46,859 nt of DNA from Verrucomicrobiaceae bacterium E54 (GTDB taxonomy: Bacteria > Verrucomicrobiota > Verrucomicrobiia > Verrucomicrobiales > Akkermansiaceae). The stretch covers positions 1 to 46,859 of the forward strand of contig JAKZES010000044.1 in NCBI GenBank assembly GCA_022548915.1, given 5' to 3'. The notes beneath the pieces are model-generated. The model was not told the DNA's origin. It searched no databases and saw only the letters and a list, made by a program, of their open reading frames with translations. The translations under genes were made by a program, and so were the position numbers. Below, one piece after another: positions 41,658-46,859 of the stretch (position 1 is its first letter; each line of letters opens with the position of its first letter).

Positions 41658-42104
41658 TCACTCCTTTTCCTTCGTGCCGAAGGCGGCCTCGAACTCGTGC
41701 AGGAGGTCGTGGAGCTTGTCGACATTGGCCGGGTCGGTCGACTGCTTGCACTTCATGGCCGTGACGATCACCGAATGGCAAAGTTTCAGCTTCTCGACGT
41801 AGGACGGGTCGTCGGACTTGAGACGCTGCGCCAGGAAGTAGTTGAGGACGGTTTCCTGAAGCGACTGGGCGTGCGATTCCTTGTTGTTGATCCAGCGGGT
41901 CAACTGGTGGGCGTTCGCCGCCGGATCCTTGGAAAGCTCGACGATCTGCTTGGAGGCCTTCTCGATGGTCACCCAATCGGTGTGCATCGCCTCGATCACG
42001 TTGTTGTCATTATAAATGCCGCAGGGCACCTGGCAATGGGCCGCGACCGGGCTGAGCTGGGCGAAGATGGCGAGGGCCGAGGAAATGAAGAGTGCTTTTC
42101 TCAT
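41658..42104 (-). CDS. sodN: Nickel-containing superoxide dismutase with Sec signal peptide
   Basis: 148 aa. After a signal peptide (residues 1-22, ending PVAA) the mature protein begins HCQVPCGIY. This is the NiSOD nickel hook: His1, Cys2 and Cys6 ligands, with Tyr9 near the active site. The remaining 117 residues are helical, as expected for the four-helix-bundle hexamer (IEAMHTDWVTIEKASKQIVE, LTRWINNKESHAQSLQETVL, CHSVIVTAMKC). Cleavage after Ala22 by signal peptidase would free the His needed to bind Ni. It removes superoxide, probably in the periplasm or outside. No sodX-like protease gene is adjacent. Confidence 0.88.
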   Translation of the reverse strand: MRKALFISSALAIFAQLSPVAAHCQVPCGIYNDNNVIEAMHTDWVTIEKASKQIVELSKDPAANAHQLTRWINNKESHAQSLQETVLNYFLAQRLKSDDPSYVEKLKLCHSVIVTAMKCKQSTDPANVDKLHDLLHEFEAAFGTKEKE

Positions 42105-42193
42105 GATGGGTCCACCCTAACCGGGATCGGCGGGGCTGCAAGTGTTGAGCTGCGGGTCTTGGCGAATCCCGATCGGGCGTGCATGGTCACCGC

Positions 42194-43507
42194 ATGTCCG
42201 CAGGCCCCCTTTCCCAGAAGCTCTTCGCGACCGCCAAATCCATGATCCCCGGCGGGGTGAATTCTCCCGTCCGCGCCTTCCGCAATGTCGGCGGCGAGCC
42301 GTTCTTCGTCCGCCGTGCCAAGGGCAGCCGGATCGATGACATCGACGGCAAGACCTACATCGACTACATCGGCTCGTGGGGACCGAACATCCTCGGCCAC
42401 GCGCCGACGGTGGTCACCAACACCATTCACGAGGTCGCCAAGGACGGCATTTCCTTCGGCATCCCGAATCCCTTCGAGGTCGAGATGGCCCGCACCGTCA
42501 CCGACTGGGTGCCGTCTGTGGAGAAGGTCCGCATGTGCAACTCGGGCACCGAGGCGACGATGTCGGCGATCCGCCTCGCCCGCGGCTTCACCAAGCGGGA
42601 CCTGATCGTGAAGTTCGACGGCTGCTATCATGGCCACAGCGACTCGCTGTTGGTGGCGGCCGGATCCGGCGCACTGACCCATGGCGAGCCCGATTCCGCC
42701 GGAGTACCCGCCGATTTTGCCAGGAACACGATCGTCCTCCCCTACAACAAGCCCGAGGCCCTTGAGGCGATCTTCGCCGAAAAGGGTGAACAGATCGCCG
42801 CCATCATCGTCGAGTCCTACCCCGCCAATGCCGGATTTGTCCTGCCGAAACCGGGCTACCTCGACCTGCTCGCCAGCGTCACCAGAAAACATGGAGCGCT
42901 GCTGATCTTCGACGAGGTGATGACCGGCTTCCGCCTCGGCAAGGCCGGGGTGCAGGGCCTGGAGGGCATCACGCCCGACCTCTCGTGCTTCGGCAAGGTC
43001 ATCGGCGGCGGTCTGCCGGTCGGCGCCTTCGGCGGACGTGCGGAGGTCATGGACATGCTCGCCCCGGATGGTCCGGTCTATCAGGCCGGCACCCTTTCCG
43101 GCAACCCGCTGGCCATGGCCGCCGGCCTCGCCCAGCTCAAGGCCCTGGCAGGACCGCCGATCTCCGAATCGGCATCCTCGCCCAACGGCTACGATCGCCT
43201 CGAACAACTCGGGTCCCATTTCGAGAGCGGCCTGCGCACCCTGCTCTCCGAAATGGGTGTACCGCATCGCCTCAACCGCGTCGGCTCGATGTTCTGCCTG
43301 TTTTTCACCGACCGCGAGATCATCAACGTCGACGACGTGATGAAGCAGGACATGGAGTTCTTCCGGAAGTTCTTCTGGGGCTGCCTCGACAAGGGCATCT
43401 ACCTCGCACCCAGCCCCTACGAGACCGGCTTCCTCTCGCTGGCCCACACCGAGGCGGACCTCGACGACACGCTGACGGTCTTCGGCGAGGTACTTGGCAC
43501 CATCTAA
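42194..43507 (+). CDS. hemL: Glutamate-1-semialdehyde 2,1-aminomutase
   Basis: 437 aa PLP enzyme converting glutamate-1-semialdehyde to 5-aminolevulinate in tetrapyrrole (haem) synthesis. Blocks: MIPGGVNSPVRAFRNVGGEP, CNSGTEATMSAIRLARG, FDGCYHGHSDSLLV, LIFDEVMTGFR and the Schiff-base lysine Lys268 in CFGKVIGGGLPVG. TLSGNPLAMAAG is the usual substrate-binding stretch. Start at ATG 42194 (MSAGPLSQKLF); a GTG five codons earlier is less likely. It is transcribed away from the NiSOD gene with about 90 bases between them. No frameshift or truncation. Confidence 0.95.
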   Translation: MSAGPLSQKLFATAKSMIPGGVNSPVRAFRNVGGEPFFVRRAKGSRIDDIDGKTYIDYIGSWGPNILGHAPTVVTNTIHEVAKDGISFGIPNPFEVEMARTVTDWVPSVEKVRMCNSGTEATMSAIRLARGFTKRDLIVKFDGCYHGHSDSLLVAAGSGALTHGEPDSAGVPADFARNTIVLPYNKPEALEAIFAEKGEQIAAIIVESYPANAGFVLPKPGYLDLLASVTRKHGALLIFDEVMTGFRLGKAGVQGLEGITPDLSCFGKVIGGGLPVGAFGGRAEVMDMLAPDGPVYQAGTLSGNPLAMAAGLAQLKALAGPPISESASSPNGYDRLEQLGSHFESGLRTLLSEMGVPHRLNRVGSMFCLFFTDREIINVDDVMKQDMEFFRKFFWGCLDKGIYLAPSPYETGFLSLAHTEADLDDTLTVFGEVLGTI

Positions 43508-43545
43508 GCCGCTTGCGCGATCCCCGGGCCGTCCGACGGTCGCGC

Positions 43546-44526
43546 ATGAACCCGACTTTCGAAAACGCCTACCACGGCTCGCTGGTGGCCGATGCACTGG
43601 CGATGCCGGCCCACTGGTACTACGACCGGGAGGCGCTGCGCCGCGACTACGGAGAACTCCCGGCCTACGCGGCACCGCGGAACCCGCACCCGGACTCCAT
43701 CCTCTGGCGCTCGCGCTACGAACCGCTGAACGACCAGGCCGACATCCTCCACGACCAAGCCCAATATTGGGGCCGGCGCGGCGTCCACTACCACCAGTTC
43801 CTCCAGGCCGGCGAGAACACGGTGAACTTCAAGCTCGCCGCCGAACTGGTCCGCTGGTGGCGCCAGCGAGGCGGCTACAACCCCGATGCCTGGCTCGAGC
43901 GCTACATCGAGGTCATGCGCACACCCGGTTGGCATGGCGACACCTACGTCGAGGAATACCATCGCGGGTTCTTCGAGCGACTCGCCCAGGGCAAGCCGCC
44001 CCGCAAGTGCTCGATCCGCGACGAACACATCGGCGGGCTCGCGCTGGTCCCCGCTCTCAATCTTGTGCTTTCCGGCGAGGATCTCGAGACCCGCCGCCGC
44101 ACCATCAAGGAGCACGTCGGCCTGACCCATGCCCACGCCAACGTCCTGCGCGCGGCAGACACCCTCGTACGCCTGCTCGACCGCGTTGCCGGTGGCACGC
44201 CCCTGCGCGACGCGATCCGCGACGAAGCCGGCGACTGGCTTTCCACCACCAAGGCGGCCAAGTGGGCGACCCAGCCCGATGACCACGTGGTCGGCCAGCG
44301 CTTCAGCCCGGCCTGCTACATCGACCAGTCCATGCCGGCCTCGCTCTTCCTCGCCTGGAAATACCACGATGATTTCGAGGGCGGCATCCGGGCCAATGCC
44401 CTCGTCGGCGGCGACAACTGCCACCGCGGCGCCGTCGTCGGCTCACTGCTCGCCGCCGCCAACGGCATCCCCGGACCGTGGCTCGACGGACTCGTCGCGT
44501 TGCGGCCCGCCCCGGTGGAGTTATGA
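43546..44526 (+). CDS. ADP-ribosylglycohydrolase-fold protein with altered metal site
   Basis: 326 aa all-helical protein of the ADP-ribosylglycohydrolase (DraG/ARH) superfamily, recognised from GSLVADALAMPAHWYYD near the N terminus, RDEHIGGLALVPALN and the late GGDNCHRGAVVGSLLAAANG. Classical members bind two Mg ions through a Ser/Thr-Asp-Asp-Thr motif and Gly-Asp-x-Asp. Here the corresponding positions are GENT (residues 89-92) and Asp290-Asn-Cys-His-Arg. Activity on ADP-ribose is therefore uncertain. The stop overlaps the next gene's ATG, so it is translated with the photolyase-like protein. Confidence 0.78.
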   Translation: MNPTFENAYHGSLVADALAMPAHWYYDREALRRDYGELPAYAAPRNPHPDSILWRSRYEPLNDQADILHDQAQYWGRRGVHYHQFLQAGENTVNFKLAAELVRWWRQRGGYNPDAWLERYIEVMRTPGWHGDTYVEEYHRGFFERLAQGKPPRKCSIRDEHIGGLALVPALNLVLSGEDLETRRRTIKEHVGLTHAHANVLRAADTLVRLLDRVAGGTPLRDAIRDEAGDWLSTTKAAKWATQPDDHVVGQRFSPACYIDQSMPASLFLAWKYHDDFEGGIRANALVGGDNCHRGAVVGSLLAAANGIPGPWLDGLVALRPAPVEL

Positions 44527-45683
44527 ATCGGCCCGAACCCACGCGCGAGGCCGCTCTCCGGCGACTTACGGCCTTCGTCCCCGATGCGGGAAAATACGCC
44601 GGCCGCCGCAACTTCGACTTCGGTCCCGACGATCGGTCGAACGTGTCCACCCTTTCGCCCTACCTGCGCACGCGTCTCGTCACCGAGAAAGAGGTCTGCC
44701 TTGCCGTCCTCGAGCGTTTCGCCCGCAGCACCGTCGACAAGTTTCTCCAGGAGGTCGCGTGGCGGACCTATTGGAAGGGCTGGCTCGAGATGCGACCTGA
44801 AGTCTGGAGCCGCTACCGCTTGGATCTCGAGCAGCGGGAGCATTCGCCGGAACACGAACGCGCGATCCGGGGAGAGACCGGCATCGAGTGCTTCGACTTC
44901 TGGGTCCGGGAGCTCATCGAAACCGGCTATCTCCACAACCACGCCCGCATGTGGTTCGCCGGCATCTGGATCTTCACCCTGCGCCTGCCGTGGCAAATGG
45001 GCGCGGACTTCTTCCTGCGGCACCTGCTCGACGGCGATCCGGCGTCCAACACCCTGTCGTGGCGCTGGGTCGCCGGACTTCACACCACGGGAAAACACTA
45101 CCTCGCCCGCGCCTCGAACATCAAAAGATTCACCGGGGGACGATTTGATCCCGCGGGCCAGCTCGACGAATCCGCTCCCGCGCTGCCGCCCGACGGCGAG
45201 TTCGAGCGCCGGGACCTCGATTTTCCGGAGAACCCGCGACCCGGGGCTCGCCTCGGCCAGCTTCTCATCCCGGACGATCTCACTCCGATCGGCATGCCGC
45301 AGGTCGAAAGCACCGCCGGTTGGTTTCCCGAGGATTCCCGTGTCCTCGGTGATCCTTCGGAAAAGGTCGTCGATTTCCATCGCGGCGCCCTCGACGACGC
45401 CCTTTCCCGCACCGGAGGCCCGCGCCTCAGGGGCAGGCTCTCCGAGTCCGTGCGCGACTGGGCCACGCGCGAGAAGCTGGACGCCATCATCATGACCCGC
45501 CCCACCGTCGGACCATGGCGTGACCTCTTCGCCGGATTCGACCCGGGCGTCCCCGTCCACCATTTCGTCTCCGATTGGGACCGCCAGCTGTGGCCTCACG
45601 CCACGGCCGGATTCTTCAGGCTCAAGAAGCGGTTGCCGAAGTTCTTTGACGCACTCGTGTCCGGGCAGCGCTCCTTGTTCTGA
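44523..45683 (+). CDS. Photolyase/cryptochrome FAD-binding-domain protein without N-terminal antenna domain
   Basis: 386 aa. It starts directly with the helical FAD-binding part of photolyases (STLSPYLRTRLVTEKEVCLA, KFLQEVAWRTYWKGWLEM). The flavin-contacting block begins SWRWVAGLHTTGKHYLARAS at Ser179 and continues with NIKRFTGGRF. The N-terminal alpha/beta antenna domain is absent. The last roughly 140 residues (LLIPDDLTPIG, ESVRDWATREKLDAIIMTRP, TVGPWRDLF) look like a Rossmann-type segment at the C terminus. The start overlaps the upstream stop by ATGA. Whether it repairs DNA or acts as a photoreceptor is unknown. Confidence 0.82.
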   Translation: MNRPEPTREAALRRLTAFVPDAGKYAGRRNFDFGPDDRSNVSTLSPYLRTRLVTEKEVCLAVLERFARSTVDKFLQEVAWRTYWKGWLEMRPEVWSRYRLDLEQREHSPEHERAIRGETGIECFDFWVRELIETGYLHNHARMWFAGIWIFTLRLPWQMGADFFLRHLLDGDPASNTLSWRWVAGLHTTGKHYLARASNIKRFTGGRFDPAGQLDESAPALPPDGEFERRDLDFPENPRPGARLGQLLIPDDLTPIGMPQVESTAGWFPEDSRVLGDPSEKVVDFHRGALDDALSRTGGPRLRGRLSESVRDWATREKLDAIIMTRPTVGPWRDLFAGFDPGVPVHHFVSDWDRQLWPHATAGFFRLKKRLPKFFDALVSGQRSLF

Positions 45684-46246
45684 TGCGTTTCCTGATCTTC
45701 GCCATTCTCACCCTCCCCTCCCTGGCCGGAACCGGGGAGAGAATCGTCACGGCCGCCCGCAGCCAGATCGGCGTGACCACCCGCTACGACCCGGCCTACG
45801 CCGCGATGAAATATCCCGGCGGCGACGTGGAAATGGACCGCGGCGTCTGTACCGATGTGGTGATCCGCGCGCTGCGCGAGGCGCTGGATGCCGACCTCCA
45901 GAGGCTCGTCCACGAGGACATGCGGGCGAACTTTTCGAAGTATCCGAAGAACTGGGGCCTCAGCCGCACCGACCGCAACATCGACCATCGCCGCGTGCCG
46001 AACCTGAAAACCTTCTTCAAGCGGCGGGGAATGACCCTGCCGGTCAGCAAGAAGGCCGGGGACTACCGCCCCGGCGACCTCGTCACCTGCACCGTGCCGC
46101 CCCACCTGCCCCACATCATGATCGTCAGCAACCAGAAGGCCGGCGACGGCACCCCGTTGGTCATCCACAACATCGGCCGCGGCACCCGCGAGGAGAACCG
46201 GCTTTTCGAGTTCAAGCTCACCGGGCATTATCGCTGGAAGGATTGA
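45683..46246 (+). CDS. DUF1287 family secreted protein
   Basis: 187 aa with signal peptide (MRFLIFAILTLPSLAGTG). Family pattern: AARSQIGVTTRYDPAYAAM, GGDVEMDRGVCTDVVIRALR, DRNIDHRRVPNLKTFFKRRG, GDLVTCTVPPHLPHIMIVSN and VIHNIGRGTREENRLFEF. The conserved Cys in RGVCTDVV and a late His resemble an NlpC/P60-like amidohydrolase arrangement, so a cell-wall role is possible. The ATG shares one base with the photolyase stop (TGATG), continuing the coupled series. Confidence 0.8.
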   Translation: MRFLIFAILTLPSLAGTGERIVTAARSQIGVTTRYDPAYAAMKYPGGDVEMDRGVCTDVVIRALREALDADLQRLVHEDMRANFSKYPKNWGLSRTDRNIDHRRVPNLKTFFKRRGMTLPVSKKAGDYRPGDLVTCTVPPHLPHIMIVSNQKAGDGTPLVIHNIGRGTREENRLFEFKLTGHYRWKD

Positions 46247-46250
46247 ATTC

Positions 46251-46748
46251 ATGTTCATCGGCACCCACACGCTGCTCCCCGTCGTCACCGCCCTCTGCAT
46301 CGACGGCGCGCGCCTGGCATCCGGCCGCGGCGAAGGGTTTCCCGCCTGGTCGATCGCGACCATCGGCTTCTTTGGAGCCCTGCCCGACCTCTGCACGCCC
46401 CACCTTTCGCTGGAAGCGCGTTACAGCAGTTGGTCGCACACGCTGGCATTCACCATCGCGCTGCTGCCGATGGCGGCACTCGTCTCCACCCTCTTTCCCA
46501 AGGGCAACCGCCTGCGGGTCGCGCTGGCCTGCTGGCTGGGCGGCGTGCTCCACCTCGCCTGCGACGCCCTCAGCGGCGGCATCGCATGGCTGCAGCCGTG
46601 GAGTGACTCGATCCTCGGGACCTACTACATCCACCCGAACTACTGGCCGGTCTCGGATGCGGTGTTCGTCCTCATGACCTGGTTCCTGCTGATGCTCCGT
46701 CGCCACCTGCGCCAGCGGGCCGTGGAATTCCGTACTACTCCGGCCTGA
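46251..46748 (+). CDS. YdjM/DUF457-like membrane-bound metal-dependent hydrolase family protein
   Basis: 165 aa with four transmembrane segments. Conserved polar residues of the family: early FIGTHTLLPV, YSSWSHTLAF, VLHLACDALSGG (His and Asp), and the end YYIHPNYWPVSD. Function is poorly known; the His/Asp pattern is interpreted as a metal site. It follows the DUF1287 gene by 4 bases and is the last complete gene, 16 bases before the right terminal repeat. Confidence 0.72.
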   Translation: MFIGTHTLLPVVTALCIDGARLASGRGEGFPAWSIATIGFFGALPDLCTPHLSLEARYSSWSHTLAFTIALLPMAALVSTLFPKGNRLRVALACWLGGVLHLACDALSGGIAWLQPWSDSILGTYYIHPNYWPVSDAVFVLMTWFLLMLRRHLRQRAVEFRTTPA

Positions 46749-46764
46749 AGAACTCACAGAATCG

Positions 46765-46855
46765 GCCCCGTACGGACCGCGAGCTTGAGAGGCTGTCGGG
46801 AAACGCGGAGCTTTTTGGATGAGGCCTTGGCGGGTAGTTTTTGGCATGGCGCAAT
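46765..46855. repeat. Right copy of 91-bp terminal inverted repeat
   Basis: Exact reverse complement of bases 1-91. Four more bases (ACAT) follow to the window end. Reading outward, an ATG at 46846 opens GCG CAA TAC (Met-Ala-Gln-Tyr), which could be the start of a gene belonging to the repeat element, cut by the window edge; this is a guess. Contains the REP core ACGGACCGCGAGCTT at 46772-46786. Confidence 0.9.
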
Positions 46856-46859
46856 ACAT

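Overview
The window (about 65% GC by eye, densely coding, no gene-free stretch over about 300 bases) looks like chromosomal DNA of a Verrucomicrobiota bacterium, probably near Verrucomicrobiales. Grounds: the style of the ribosomal/RNA polymerase proteins, a Cys-type sulfatase, a secreted protein ending in a 'Y-V-I-H-H-S-T-N-L-x-D-W' module of the kind common in this phylum, and the mix of DUF families. Placement is inferred from recognition, not from a search. The first and last bases are a perfect 91-bp inverted repeat, so the window is most likely a whole contig that breaks in two copies of one dispersed repeat.

Region 1 (1-13.4 kb, minus strand) is the classical information-processing operon, read right to left: promoter, tRNA-Thr(GGT), tuf, tRNA-Trp(CCA), secE, nusG, rplK, rplA, rplJ, rplL, rpoB, rpoC, and a strong intrinsic terminator. 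Only rplL has a textbook Shine-Dalgarno sequence.

Region 2 (13.4-32.4 kb) is mixed housekeeping and envelope functions: YmdB-like phosphodiesterase, cell-wall amidase, SDR protein, small membrane/secreted proteins, alpha/beta hydrolase, sulfatase, QueD, a GT2 plus methyltransferase pair converging on an acyltransferase plus polysaccharide deacetylase pair, MetX, a secreted TIM-barrel-like protein, a GufA-like ZIP transporter, a metallophosphoesterase plus SpoU methyltransferase pair, and a TIGR02206 membrane protein. A 200-bp patch at 30.8-31.0 kb carries a REP-like hairpin and IS-end-like repeats. A low-GC gene and a paralogue remnant follow at 31.7-32.4 kb.

Region 3 (32.5-38.9 kb) is the most distinctive part: a divergent arsenic island. 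Leftward: arsR1, a Tat-exported flavodoxin-like protein, a DUF318/ArsP-type permease, ArsE, ArsF, ArsG (organoarsenical/aromatic arsenical handling). Rightward: arsR2, DUF6428, thioredoxin-type ArsC, ACR3 (inorganic arsenate reduction and arsenite efflux). A shared 9-mer sits in front of all three likely transcription units.

Region 4 (38.9-46.8 kb): a RecQ-family helicase with an unusual domain order, a SH3/BamE-like secreted protein next to a nickel superoxide dismutase with a Sec signal peptide, HemL, then a translationally coupled run of an ADP-ribosylglycohydrolase-fold protein with altered metal ligands, a photolyase-FAD-domain protein lacking the N-terminal antenna domain, a DUF1287 protein and a YdjM-like membrane protein, ending in the second copy of the terminal repeat.
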